The notes under the pieces are model-generated. The model was not told the DNA's origin and made no database searches. It saw only the letters and a list, made by a program, of their open reading frames with translations. From Moheibacter lacus (GTDB lineage Bacteria; Bacteroidota; Bacteroidia; Flavobacteriales; Weeksellaceae), in contig NZ_JACDZE010000001.1 of assembly GCF_014042165.1 (NCBI RefSeq), positions 434,001 through 498,000 of the forward strand: a stretch of 64,000 nucleotides of DNA, written 5' to 3'. Each line of letters begins with the position of its first letter. The first letter of the stretch is position 1. A program made the translations under genes and the position numbers. This document shows, one piece after another, positions 7,415-16,185 of the stretch.

Positions 7415-9059
7415 CCCAAACTTTTAATTCTAAATTATGTTTTCCGGAGGCAATTCCTTCACGGTTTAAATCGATGGTCAATGATCTCGTTTTTTGATCA
7501 TAATTGGACAAAATCCATTTTCCATCTACATAAGCATCAAAATCCTCAATCCCTGACTCACTGTCGCTTATGGTAAAACGAATGACTCCTTTGGCGCCCG
7601 TAAATGTACTATTTTCTTTGATATTAACGGGATTTATTGTCGGTTTCGTATTGTCGATTCCGACAGAAAAAACACCGAAGTCACGGGTTTCGCCCACAAC
7701 TTTTCCGTTTTTGTACTCCGCCGTGATGTATTCCTTTTTCCAAGCACCCCGTTTTTGGTATTCAAGAATCAAAATCGCTTTGTCCAATTGAGCGGTTGGA
7801 ATTCCTTCCGGTTCTATTGAGATGGTATAATAGTTATGAACAGGTATGTTCCAATCGTGTACCCAATGTTTTCCGTTTTCTGATTTTCTGTATTTGAATT
7901 CTAAATCTTCATAAATCACACCTTTAGGCATAGAGATTTCGATTCCGTCTTGTTTGAAATGATTTTCCTTGTCCCAATTTAATACGATAGTAGATTCATC
8001 TATCGGCTTTTCAGCGGGAGGTTTTTTACCGGAAATTTTGAATTTGGATTCTTTTTTATTTCCTGCATAATCGAGGACTTCGATTCGGATGGCGTAGGTT
8101 TTTCCTTCTTCCACATCGAGAATGCCGTTGTTTTGAAGATTGGAATACATTTGAATCGGATCTCCTTCTTTTTTATACAATTGATAGACCCAACTGTTGT
8201 TTCTCAAACGATCTTCATAGTCCACCAAACAATTGATGGCGCGAGACCAATTGAAATTCAAACGTTCAGCAGTATAAGTATAATGTGGTTGCTCATCTAC
8301 AAAGACATTGATTTGGTAAACACCATTCATGTTGGAAGCGCCGTTGTGCTTGTCATAAGCTTTGATACCCAAACCAACTTTTCCAGAAACTGAAAGCGTG
8401 GTTCCGGCAGAAACGACTTGACGGGAAGTTTTTCCGTTCACATTTCCGTTGATCGGATAAATATAAGTTCCATTGATCAAAGGCGCACTGGTGTCGGGAA
8501 CATCAAATCCGAAGAGAAATGGGTTGATCGGTTCTTCGGTTTTGGTATCGCGAATTTCAAAGTGTAGATGTGGACCACCTGAACCGCCAGAATTTCCGGA
8601 AAGCGCTACGATATCAGCTGAATTTACTTTTAATTCGTCTTTTTTCGGATAAATTTCAACCGAGAAGGTTTCGTTTTTATATTGATATTGACGGACGTAT
8701 TCTTCTATTTCAGGACTAAATTTCTGCAAGTGTCCGTAAACGGAAGTGTAACCATTTGGATGGTCGATGTAGAGTGCATTTCCATATCCGCGAGCCGAAA
8801 CATTGATTCGGGAAATAAAACCATCACCAACTGCATAAATATTATAGCCTTCTTTTTGATTGGTTTTGATGTCGATTCCGCTATGGAAATGGTTGTTTCT
8901 GAGTTCAGCGAAATTACCGGAAAGATAGTTGGTAATCCCGAGTGGATTACGAAATTCGCCTTTTGGATACTCCACTTTTGATTCCTCTTTTTCGGGCGAA
9001 TTTTGGGCGCAAGTACTTAAAAATACCAATCCGAAAAGCAGAACATTTAATTTCTTCAT
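7365..9059 (-). CDS. M23-family metallopeptidase lipoprotein
   Basis: 564 aa. The N-terminus is a lipoprotein signal with lipobox LSTC (Cys17), so the protein is probably anchored in the envelope. The LytM/M23 domain follows. Its zinc motifs are visible as HFHSGID (H59-x3-D63) and GPHLHFEIRD (HxH) near residue 165. LytM peptidases cut peptidoglycan cross-bridges or act as regulators of such enzymes. The C-terminal ~380 residues form Ig-like beta domains, for example the TISDSESGIEDFDAYVDG segment, common in the flavobacterial members. Catalytic residues look intact. The downstream receptor gene overlaps its end. Confidence 0.9.
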   Translation of the reverse strand: MKKLNVLLFGLVFLSTCAQNSPEKEESKVEYPKGEFRNPLGITNYLSGNFAELRNNHFHSGIDIKTNQKEGYNIYAVGDGFISRINVSARGYGNALYIDHPNGYTSVYGHLQKFSPEIEEYVRQYQYKNETFSVEIYPKKDELKVNSADIVALSGNSGGSGGPHLHFEIRDTKTEEPINPFLFGFDVPDTSAPLINGTYIYPINGNVNGKTSRQVVSAGTTLSVSGKVGLGIKAYDKHNGASNMNGVYQINVFVDEQPHYTYTAERLNFNWSRAINCLVDYEDRLRNNSWVYQLYKKEGDPIQMYSNLQNNGILDVEEGKTYAIRIEVLDYAGNKKESKFKISGKKPPAEKPIDESTIVLNWDKENHFKQDGIEISMPKGVIYEDLEFKYRKSENGKHWVHDWNIPVHNYYTISIEPEGIPTAQLDKAILILEYQKRGAWKKEYITAEYKNGKVVGETRDFGVFSVGIDNTKPTINPVNIKENSTFTGAKGVIRFTISDSESGIEDFDAYVDGKWILSNYDQKTRSLTIDLNREGIASGKHNLELKVWDEKNNTATYTVNFNKS

Positions 9060-9075
9060 TTAGGTCAAATTTGGA

Positions 9076-9083
9076 CAAAAATA
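9076..9083 (-). promoter_or_regulatory. -7 promoter element of the M23 peptidase gene
   Basis: TATTTTTG on the minus strand (TAnnTTTG), 16 nt upstream of the start at 9059. Confidence 0.5.
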
Positions 9084-9159
9084 AGGATTTATATGAAAGA
9101 GGAATTCTTGAAATTCGAAATTAAAATTAGAATCCTTTATTTATTTATACAAAAAAAGT

Positions 9160-9167
9160 TACCTTTG
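9160..9167 (+). promoter_or_regulatory. -7 promoter element of the zapA operon
   Basis: TACCTTTG, 36 nt before the ATG at 9204. Confidence 0.6.
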
Positions 9168-9203
9168 CGTTAAATAAGTTAGGACAAAAAGTTCTCTTAT
9201 CAA

Positions 9204-9503
9204 ATGGATCAAAATGAGTCAAATTTCATAAATCTTGAACAAAAGCTCTATCAACTGGTAGATGCTTATAGAAATATTAAAAAAGAAAAAGAGTCGCTGA
9301 AGGAGGAAATAGATGCGTTGAAAGATAGTTTAAAAACATCGAGATCAGAAGTGTTAAAGTTAAAGGATGATAATGATCGGCTGAAAGTGGCAAATGCCAT
9401 GTTGGGAGATGAAGAACACAGAAGATTGATGAAATTGAGGGTTAACAAACTTATAAAAGAACTGGATGTTTGTATCGCTCAAGTGAAAAAGGAAAAAGGA
9501 TGA
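9204..9503 (+). CDS. small coiled-coil protein upstream of ZapA
   Basis: 99 aa, highly charged, rich in Lys, Glu and Leu, with heptad-like spacing through residues 10-75 (EQKLYQLVDAYRNIKKEKES and onwards). It is predicted to be one long coiled coil with no signal peptide or membrane segment. Its stop codon overlaps the zapA start as ATGA, so the two are translationally coupled. By position and size it may be a Z-ring accessory protein, functionally comparable to ZapB, but I cannot show homology and that role is inference. It is the first gene after the -7 box at 9160. Confidence 0.7.
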   Translation: MDQNESNFINLEQKLYQLVDAYRNIKKEKESLKEEIDALKDSLKTSRSEVLKLKDDNDRLKVANAMLGDEEHRRLMKLRVNKLIKELDVCIAQVKKEKG

Positions 9504-9796
9504 GTACGCTAAAAGTGAAAATCAACATAGCCGGAAGACAATATCCTTTGAATATCAATGCAGAAGAGGAAGAAGCAGTGCGAAATGCAGGAAAGGAAAT
9601 TAATAACCTGATTCAAGAATTTGAAGACAGATATGCAGTAACGGACAAACAGGATGCAATTTCAATGGTAGCCCTTCAGATGGCTTCAAAATACAATTTG
9701 CTTAAAAAGTCCGGCTCAGGAAATGAAGTTCAAATGAATGAAAAATTAGATCAATTGATAGATCTCATCGATAGAGAATTAGAAGAAAATAAATAA
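9500..9796 (+). CDS. zapA: cell division protein ZapA
   Basis: 98 aa. ZapA binds FtsZ and bundles protofilaments at the division site. The globular N-terminal head is recognisable (VKINIAGRQYPLNI, the ZapA signature), followed by a C-terminal helix for the dimeric coiled coil (LDQLIDLIDRELEENK). Length is typical. The start at MSTLKVKINI is chosen because the ATG forms an ATGA overlap with the previous stop; an in-frame upstream ATG at 9470 would add ten residues lying inside the previous gene. A 6S-like RNA follows, as in many bacteria where ssrS neighbours zapA. Confidence 0.9.
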   Translation: MSTLKVKINIAGRQYPLNINAEEEEAVRNAGKEINNLIQEFEDRYAVTDKQDAISMVALQMASKYNLLKKSGSGNEVQMNEKLDQLIDLIDRELEENK

Positions 9797-9835
9797 AATT
9801 AAGACGTTCAGCTGTTTGAATACAGTAAAAATACT

Positions 9836-10023
9836 ATCCCACATTAGTTCTAACATTTTGGTAAGCTCAACGCCAGTTTTGTAACCGGGTGAAAGTTGTC
9901 CGGAAAGCGGGCCGCAACAACGCAAGTTGTTCAAATTTATTTGACAGCGGATTCTTGACTGACAAAATAGCCTAAAACCTGTTTTCAGGAGCTTACGCAA
10001 AACTTATTTAACTAGTGTGGGAT
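9836..10023 (+). ncRNA. ssrS: 6S RNA (flavobacterial 6S type)
   Basis: The 252-nt gap between zapA and rny has no plausible ORF. It contains a sequence closed by a long terminal stem: ATCCCACATTAGTT at 9836-9849 pairs with AACTAGTGTGGGAT at 10010-10023, with one G-U pair. A T run follows as terminator. The interior is GC-richer than its surroundings, with internal hairpins around GGGTGAAAGTTGTCCGG and CAACAACGCAAGTTGTT. About 188 nt, a closing stem and the zapA-adjacent location all match 6S RNA, which mimics an open promoter and sequesters housekeeping RNA polymerase in stationary phase. The covariance model has not been run. Confidence 0.75.
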
Positions 10024-10048
10024 TTTTTATGACCTAAAATGAAAAAAA

Positions 10049-11623
10049 ATGGACACAACTATGACAATAATTGTAGGTATTGCAGGGCTCGTAATCGGAG
10101 CTGTTTTAAGTTATTTCCTTGCGAAAAAATCAGTTGATAAAGAGAACCAAATACTGGTTGATGATGCGAAAAGAAAAGCCAAAGAAATAGTAGGAGATGC
10201 CGAAAAAGAAGGCGAAGCCATCAAAAAAGAAAAAATATTTCAAGCCAAAGAAAAATTTCTAGAATTAAAATCTGCTCACGAAGAAGCCATCAACCAAAGA
10301 GAAAGAAAAACGGCTGAATCTGAATCTAAAGTAAAAGAAAGAGAAGATAAATTAAAATCGGATTTTTCAGACATTCAAAGACAAAGAGATTTGTTAAAAA
10401 ATGAATTGTCCAATCTTCAATCTCGTCAGGACAAATTGAACCTGAAACAGAAAGAAGTCGATACGATGCATAAAAAGCAAGTAGAGGTTTTGGAAAAAGT
10501 TTCCAGTTATACTGCTGAAGAAGCCAAAGCTGAATTGATGGAAACGCTTAAGGATGAAGCGAGATTGAAAGCCCAAGCCCATATCCAGGAAATCATGGAA
10601 GAGGCAGAATTGAATGCAAAAAACGAAGCGAGAAAAATCATCATCGGTTCGATTCAAAGAATCGGAACAGAACAGGCTGTTGAAAACGCCGTTTCTGTGT
10701 TTAACATAGAGTCAGATGAAGTAAAAGGACGCATCATAGGCCGTGAAGGTCGAAATATCCGCGCGATAGAAGCTGCAACCGGAGTTGAAGTTATCGTAGA
10801 TGATACGCCGGAAGCGATCATTCTCTCTTGTTTTGATCCGGTAAGACGTGAAATCGCCCGGCTTTCATTACACCGATTAGTAACAGATGGGAGAATTCAC
10901 CCTGCAAGAATCGAAGAAGTCGTTGCAAAAACGACCAAACAAATCGAAGATGAAATCATCGAAGTAGGTAAAAAAACCATCATGGATCTCGGGATTCATG
11001 GTTTGCACAAAGATTTGGTAAAAATCGTAGGTCGCATGAAATACCGTTCTTCTTATGGTCAAAACTTGCTACAACATTCACGTGAAGTAGCGCATTTGGC
11101 AGGAACGATTGCAGCTGAATTAGGTTTGAACCCTAAACTGGCCAAACGAGCTGGTTTATTGCACGATATAGGGAAAGTTCCGGATCAAGAATCCGAATTA
11201 CCACACGCTATTTTAGGAATGCAATGGGCCGAAAAGTATGGTGAGCATCCAGATGTAGTCAATGCCATCGGAGCGCATCACGACGAAATCGAGATGACAG
11301 CTTTGATTTCGCCGATCATTCAGGTAGCCGATGCGATCAGCGGCGCAAGACCGGGTGCAAGACGTCAAGTGGTAGAATCTTACATCCAACGATTAAAAGA
11401 TTTAGAAACAACGGCTTTGAGTTTTGATGGTGTAGAGAAAGCATTTGCGATTCAAGCCGGACGAGAATTAAGGGTCATGGTGGAAAGCGATAAAGTAGAC
11501 GACGCAAAAGCATCAGAATTGTCCTTTTTAATTACCGATAAAATCCAAAATGAACTCACCTATCCTGGACAAGTTCGGGTAACTGTAATCCGAGAAACAA
11601 GAGCAGTCAATGTAGCGAGATAG
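10049..11623 (+). CDS. rny: ribonuclease Y
   Basis: 524 aa endoribonuclease that starts mRNA decay from the inner face of the membrane. An N-terminal membrane anchor (about residues 5-26, [18 protein letters not shown]) is followed by a long charged coiled coil (30-200). Next is a KH domain with [15 protein letters not shown] (about 225-240), then an HD domain with [10 protein letters not shown] near residue 371 and IGAHHDE after it. Length and order are those of canonical Rny. It is the first protein gene after the 6S RNA and ends in a strong terminator. Confidence 0.96.
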   Translation: MDTTMTIIVGIAGLVIGAVLSYFLAKKSVDKENQILVDDAKRKAKEIVGDAEKEGEAIKKEKIFQAKEKFLELKSAHEEAINQRERKTAESESKVKEREDKLKSDFSDIQRQRDLLKNELSNLQSRQDKLNLKQKEVDTMHKKQVEVLEKVSSYTAEEAKAELMETLKDEARLKAQAHIQEIMEEAELNAKNEARKIIIGSIQRIGTEQAVENAVSVFNIESDEVKGRIIGREGRNIRAIEAATGVEVIVDDTPEAIILSCFDPVRREIARLSLHRLVTDGRIHPARIEEVVAKTTKQIEDEIIEVGKKTIMDLGIHGLHKDLVKIVGRMKYRSSYGQNLLQHSREVAHLAGTIAAELGLNPKLAKRAGLLHDIGKVPDQESELPHAILGMQWAEKYGEHPDVVNAIGAHHDEIEMTALISPIIQVADAISGARPGARRQVVESYIQRLKDLETTALSFDGVEKAFAIQAGRELRVMVESDKVDDAKASELSFLITDKIQNELTYPGQVRVTVIRETRAVNVAR

Positions 11624-11649
11624 ATCAGAATATTTTGATAAAGATTTAA

Positions 11650-11691
11650 AAAAATCCGAACAAAAATTGAAGTTTTAGTTCGGATTTTTTT
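11650..11691 (+). terminator. terminator after rny
   Basis: AAAAATCCGAAC / GTTCGGATTTTTTT hairpin directly after the rny stop. Confidence 0.85.
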
Positions 11692-11865
11692 CATGACGAA
11701 AGTCAGCTTCTATCGCTTTACAGTAAAATGTTTTAGCTGAATCAGTTCGTAAATTTAAACAAAATTTAAAATTCGCAATTATTTGATTATCAGATTTTTA
11801 ATTCAATGTTAATAACCTTTTGATTACTTTTCATGAAAGAGTCGTCAAACTTTCATTTGAAATTA

Positions 11866-11873
11866 TAATTTTG
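11866..11873 (+). promoter_or_regulatory. -7 promoter element of nrdB with a long leader
   Basis: TAATTTTG, about 143 nt before the nrdB ATG. The rest of the 325-nt gap (11692-12016) is AT-rich with no clear gene, and I recognise no NrdR box or riboswitch in it. Confidence 0.4.
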
Positions 11874-12016
11874 AAAATACCTAAGTACTCAAGCAAAAAA
11901 CAAGCAATGTTTTGACTATGAACAGATTCAGTTTTTGACAATTGAATCCATAAGATCGACACCGTTATTTTTTTGAGACTTTAAATGTTTGAATTAAAAA
12001 AAAATCAGTTTGCCCT

Positions 12017-12991
12017 ATGTCCATATTTGACAAAAGAATCAATTACAAGCCGTTTGAATATCCAGGCATTTTCCAATTTACAGAAGCCATCAATAAATCC
12101 TATTGGGTACATAGTGAAGTAGACTTTACCGCAGACACCCAGGATTTTCATTCTCACTTAAATGTTGCAGAAAGAACAGCCATTAAACACAGTTTACTTG
12201 CGATCGCCCAAATTGAGGTAGCAGTTAAAACCTTTTGGGGCGACATTTACCAACATTTCCCAAAACCTGAGTTTAACGGTTTGGGCGCTACTTTTGCAGA
12301 ATGTGAATTTCGTCACTCAGAGGCTTATTCGCGACTTTTGGAAGTTTTGGGGTATAATGAAGAATTTGAAGGCTTACTCGAAGTTCCCGTGATCAAAGAA
12401 AGAATAGAATATCTTTCTGCAGCTTTAAAAGATGCTCGATCTCAAGACCGTAAAAAATATGTAGTCTCTTTGATTTTGTTTTCCATTTTGATAGAAAATG
12501 TTTCCCTTTTCAGCCAATTCGGGATCATCCTTTCCTTTACCAAATTCAAAGGATACATGAAAAATGTAAGCAACATCATTGCTTGGACTTCAGTTGATGA
12601 GCAAATTCATGCAAATGGTGGAATCTATATCGTCAATAAAATCAGAGAAGAATTTCCTGACTTTTTTGATGAAGAAACGGTCAACTATATCCTTGAAACT
12701 GTTGAAAATTCGATTGACATAGAAAGTAGAATCCTCGATTGGATTTTCATTGAAGGTGAAATTGAAACCGTCAATAAAACCAATTTGCTCAATTTTATGA
12801 AATTTAGAGTAGATGATAGCATGAAGAAAATTGGATTAAAACCGATTTACCATATTTCTCAAGAATTATACAAACCAATGGCTTGGTTCGAAGAAGAAGT
12901 TTTTGCCAATAGCTTAGACGATTTCTTTGCCAAAAGGCCAACTGATTATACCAAACACGACAAACCGATTACCGCAAACGATTTATTCTAA
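12017..12991 (+). CDS. nrdB: ribonucleotide reductase small (beta) subunit, class Id-like
   Basis: 324 aa ferritin-fold radical-generating subunit. Six metal-ligand candidates are visible: E67 (AIAQIEV), E97 and H100 (ECEFRH), E160 (SILIENV), and E195 and H198 (DEQIH). The first ligand is Glu rather than the Asp of classical class Ia/Ib enzymes, and a Tyr (Y104) sits at the E. coli Y122 position. This combination matches the Flavobacterium johnsoniae class Id protein, known as a dimanganese, superoxide-activated enzyme with no tyrosyl radical. There is no N-terminal ATP-cone. nrdA follows 21 nt later. Subclass assignment is by residue pattern only. Confidence 0.93.
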   Translation: MSIFDKRINYKPFEYPGIFQFTEAINKSYWVHSEVDFTADTQDFHSHLNVAERTAIKHSLLAIAQIEVAVKTFWGDIYQHFPKPEFNGLGATFAECEFRHSEAYSRLLEVLGYNEEFEGLLEVPVIKERIEYLSAALKDARSQDRKKYVVSLILFSILIENVSLFSQFGIILSFTKFKGYMKNVSNIIAWTSVDEQIHANGGIYIVNKIREEFPDFFDEETVNYILETVENSIDIESRILDWIFIEGEIETVNKTNLLNFMKFRVDDSMKKIGLKPIYHISQELYKPMAWFEEEVFANSLDDFFAKRPTDYTKHDKPITANDLF

Positions 12992-13012
12992 CCCCAAAAA
13001 GAAACAAACTAT

Positions 13013-14713
13013 ATGGAACCAAACAACAGCGAACTCCCAATGCAAGCAGCAATACAACCTGAGTTAATGGAAAAACTTTGGTGGAAAAATGAAGAAAGTG
13101 AACAGATCTTAAACAGAGGTTATCTGTTAAAAGGAGAAACAGTAGAAGGCGCAATTGAAAGAGTAGCAACTGCAGCCGCAAAACGCTTGTACAAGCCGGA
13201 ATTGATCGAACCTTTCAAAGAAATGATCGAGCGCGGATGGATGAGTTTGAGTTCACCGATTTGGGCCAATATGGGTACGCAACGAGGATTGCCTATTTCT
13301 TGTTTCAATGTTTTTATTCCGGACAGTATAGAAGGGATCACACACAAATTGGGGGAAGTGATCATGCAAACCAAAATAGGTGGAGGAACTTCCGGTTATT
13401 TTGGTTCTTTAAGGGAGCGCGGAAGTGCGGTAACAGACAATGGAAAAAGTAGTGGTGCCGTAAGTTTCATGAAATTGTTTGACACTGCCATGGACACCAT
13501 TTCTCAAGGTGGTGTCAGAAGAGGTGCCTACGCAGCTTATTTGGATATCGACCATGCAGACATCGAAGAATTCTTGAAAATAAAAAGCATCGGTAACCCG
13601 ATTCAAAACCTATTCACAGGCGTTTGTGTGCCGGATTATTGGATGCAGGAAATGATAGATGGAGATACGGAAAAACGCCAGATTTGGGCAAAAGTGATAG
13701 AAAGTCGTCAACAAAAAGGATTGCCTTATATCTTTTTCTCAGACAATGTAAACCGTAACAAACCACAAGTTTACAAAGACCTGAACATGCGCATCCATGG
13801 AAGTAATCTTTGTTCCGAAATTATGCTTCCGTCCAGTGAAGAAGAATCATTTATCTGTTGTTTGTCTTCAATGAATTTAGAATTGTATGACGAATGGAAA
13901 GATACAGAAGCCGTTAAATTGGCGATATTCTTTTTGGATGCCGTATTGCAAGAATTCATCGAAAAAACAGAAGGAAACCACTATCTGGCATCAGCAAACC
14001 GATTTGCTAAACGACACAGAGCACTTGGTTTGGGCGTTTTAGGATGGCATTCCTACTTACAGAAAAATATGATCCCATTTGAAGGTTTGGAAGCCAAAAT
14101 GAAAACAAGCGAAATCTTCAAACACATTCAAGACAGAGCCGATAAAGCAACGCAAGAATTAGCGAGAATTTATGGAGAACCGGAATTGCTTCGCGAATAT
14201 GGAAGAAGAAATACCACGACATTGGCAATTGCTCCAACCACTTCATCCTCAGCTATTTTAGGACAAACATCACCTGGGATTGAGCCTTTTGCTTCCAATT
14301 ATTACAAAGCAGGATTGTCCAAAGGAAATTTCATGCGGAAAAATAAATATTTGGCCAAATTACTTCAAGAAAAAGGTATGGACAACGAAGATACATGGCG
14401 AAACATCATGTTGAATCAAGGAAGTGTACAAGGATTGGATGGTTTGACCGAACATGAAAAAGCAGTTTTCAAAACTTTCCGTGAAATCAGTCAGTTGGAA
14501 ATCATTCAACAAGCGGCCATCCGTCAAAAATTTGTAGACCAAGCCCAAAGTTTGAACCTCAATATTCCTGCAGAATTGCCAATCAAAGATGTAAACAACC
14601 TGATGATAGAAGCTTGGAAGTTGGGTGTAAAAACCTTGTATTACCAACGTAGTCAAAGCGTTTCAAAAGAAATGGTAACCAATTTGGTGAGCTGTAGCAG
14701 CTGCGAATCTTAA
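13013..14713 (+). CDS. nrdA: ribonucleotide reductase large (alpha) subunit, short form without ATP-cone
   Basis: 566 aa catalytic subunit that reduces ribonucleoside diphosphates. Catalytic features are present: PISCFNVFIPDS with the first redox Cys, GSNLCSEIMLP with the thiyl-radical Cys in the N-L-C-x-E context, FICCLSSMNLE with the partner Cys, and a C-terminal SCSSCES tail that relays electrons. The N-terminal ATP-cone that gives overall activity control is missing and the protein is about 200 residues shorter than E. coli NrdA. Because all catalytic blocks and the tail are intact, this is a genuine short form, not a truncation. Pairing with a class Id-like NrdB is consistent. A terminator follows. 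Confidence 0.95.
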   Translation: MEPNNSELPMQAAIQPELMEKLWWKNEESEQILNRGYLLKGETVEGAIERVATAAAKRLYKPELIEPFKEMIERGWMSLSSPIWANMGTQRGLPISCFNVFIPDSIEGITHKLGEVIMQTKIGGGTSGYFGSLRERGSAVTDNGKSSGAVSFMKLFDTAMDTISQGGVRRGAYAAYLDIDHADIEEFLKIKSIGNPIQNLFTGVCVPDYWMQEMIDGDTEKRQIWAKVIESRQQKGLPYIFFSDNVNRNKPQVYKDLNMRIHGSNLCSEIMLPSSEEESFICCLSSMNLELYDEWKDTEAVKLAIFFLDAVLQEFIEKTEGNHYLASANRFAKRHRALGLGVLGWHSYLQKNMIPFEGLEAKMKTSEIFKHIQDRADKATQELARIYGEPELLREYGRRNTTTLAIAPTTSSSAILGQTSPGIEPFASNYYKAGLSKGNFMRKNKYLAKLLQEKGMDNEDTWRNIMLNQGSVQGLDGLTEHEKAVFKTFREISQLEIIQQAAIRQKFVDQAQSLNLNIPAELPIKDVNNLMIEAWKLGVKTLYYQRSQSVSKEMVTNLVSCSSCES

Positions 14714-14730
14714 TTAAAATGAAATAAAAT

Positions 14731-14766
14731 GAAAAGCCATGATTGAGGCAATCATGGCTTTTCTTG
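14731..14766 (+). terminator. terminator after nrdBA
   Basis: GAAAAGCCATGATT / AATCATGGCTTTTC hairpin 18 nt after the nrdA stop. Confidence 0.8.
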
Positions 14767-14834
14767 TTAGAAAACAGATTGGAATAGTTTTTGTTATCAT
14801 TTGAAGTTGGGGCATAAAAGGAAGCGTTTATCTG

Positions 14835-15653
14835 ATGAAAAAACTACTATTTATTTCGTTTATTTTAGTTTCAGCTGGTTCGTGTAACACATTGAACCAG
14901 GAAAGTGTGCTCTATCCTAATTCCATGAACTTGGTTGAAAGTACACCTTTGATGAACGACCATGGGAAAACCGTTTTAGAGCGATTTGATGCACCACTTG
15001 GATACAATCGCGTTGCTGTTTCGCCCAACACTTTCCCACACTATTTGAGAACTTTAGAGTTGAAGCCGGAAGGCTCCATGGTTCAATTTTATGATGGAAA
15101 AACCAAACCCAACAACAACGTTTATGTCTCGGTGGTAGATTTACCGATTTCCAAACAAAATGTTCAAATTTCTTCAGATTCCGTCATCCGACTTATTTCC
15201 GAATACCTTTTCAAAACTGGTCAATACGATGAAATAGGCTTTCATGCCAATAAAGAAAAACTGGCTTTCAGTGAATTTGCCAAAGGAGATTTTTCCAGAA
15301 AAAATTTTGAAAAATACATGGACTTCGTGATGGAAAAAGTATCCACACCTAGTTTTTGTGCAGATTTAAAACACATTCCTTTAAAAGAAATCAAAATCGG
15401 AGACATTTTTGTACAAAACACCCAGCCAAACGGACATGCCGTTATCGTTGTGGATTTGGTTGAAAATGCAAAAGGAGAAAAACTATTTCTATTGGCCCAA
15501 GGATTTCAACCGGCGCAAGAAATTCAAATTCTGGCCAACCCAAGCCGAGAGGATATCAGTCCTTGGTACGCATTAAAAGAGGGAGAACTTTTGACTCCTG
15601 AATGGCGCTTCATGACTTCAGACCTCATGAGGTTTGTGTTTTTACCAAATTAA
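14835..15653 (+). CDS. DUF4846-type lipoprotein
   Basis: 272 aa. An N-terminal lipoprotein signal (LVSAGSC, lipid on Cys18) predicts an envelope-anchored protein. The body resembles DUF4846: FDAPLGYNRV near the start, LPISKQNVQISSDSVIRL in the middle, and FVQNTQPNGHAVIVVDLVEN later. The GHAVIVVD segment with an upstream Cys (PSFCADLKH) is reminiscent of NlpC/P60-like papain folds, so a hydrolase role is possible, but no activity is established. It is a separate unit between the nrd terminator and the PrcB-like lipoprotein. Moderate confidence in the family name. Confidence 0.7.
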   Translation: MKKLLFISFILVSAGSCNTLNQESVLYPNSMNLVESTPLMNDHGKTVLERFDAPLGYNRVAVSPNTFPHYLRTLELKPEGSMVQFYDGKTKPNNNVYVSVVDLPISKQNVQISSDSVIRLISEYLFKTGQYDEIGFHANKEKLAFSEFAKGDFSRKNFEKYMDFVMEKVSTPSFCADLKHIPLKEIKIGDIFVQNTQPNGHAVIVVDLVENAKGEKLFLLAQGFQPAQEIQILANPSREDISPWYALKEGELLTPEWRFMTSDLMRFVFLPN

Positions 15654-15680
15654 TTTCCATTTCGTCCCAAATTATTTCTG

Positions 15681-15688
15681 TAAATTTG
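15681..15688 (+). promoter_or_regulatory. -7 promoter element of the PrcB-like lipoprotein gene
   Basis: TAAATTTG, 19 nt before the ATG at 15708. Confidence 0.5.
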
Positions 15689-15707
15689 GGGTTAAAATCA
15701 TTTCGAA

Positions 15708-16166
15708 ATGAAAAAAATAATTTTTTGTTTTGGGATTTTGCTTTTTGCAGTTTCCTGCAGCAATTCTCAAGCAACCTCAGATGAAGCCTCAAAAATGAAA
15801 AATTTCGAAATTCTTTACCAATCCGAATATGGCGGAATTGGAGTTGAAAAAACAGAAATTTATACTGAAGCGGAAACCTTTGCCAAAATGTGGAACGAAA
15901 CCATCAATGTTTATTCCGAATCCGCAGAAATTCCGACAGTAGATTTCGATAAAAAAATGGTCATCGCCAAACATTTTCAAAGCCAAAATAGCGGTGGAAC
16001 CGAATATGAAATTCAATCTGTCAATCAAACCGGCAATAAAACAGAAGTTTTATACAAAGCAACTCCACCTGATGGAATGGCAACCATGGCGATCACCAAT
16101 CCGCTGATCATTCTCGTTGTCAACAAAGTCCAAAGTCCGATGGTAGAATTTAAAGCGCAAAAATAA
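15708..16166 (+). CDS. PrcB-like C-terminal-domain lipoprotein
   Basis: 152 aa with a lipobox AVSC at Cys17. The mature part resembles the PrcB C-terminal domain (PF14343), a small beta domain named after the protease-complex subunit of Treponema: EAETFAKMWNETIN, then FDKKMVIAKHFQSQNSGGTE, then PLIILVVNKVQ. In Bacteroidota it is a common stand-alone lipoprotein whose role is not defined. No protease gene is adjacent; the next gene, 19 nt on, is a cysteine desulfurase. Confidence 0.65.
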   Translation: MKKIIFCFGILLFAVSCSNSQATSDEASKMKNFEILYQSEYGGIGVEKTEIYTEAETFAKMWNETINVYSESAEIPTVDFDKKMVIAKHFQSQNSGGTEYEIQSVNQTGNKTEVLYKATPPDGMATMAITNPLIILVVNKVQSPMVEFKAQK

Positions 16167-16185
16167 CACACAAAATAACACATAA

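Noticed and set aside
13013-14713. Short NrdA read as a truncated gene
   Set aside because: All catalytic cysteines and the C-terminal relay cysteines are present; only the ATP-cone and family-specific insertions are missing.
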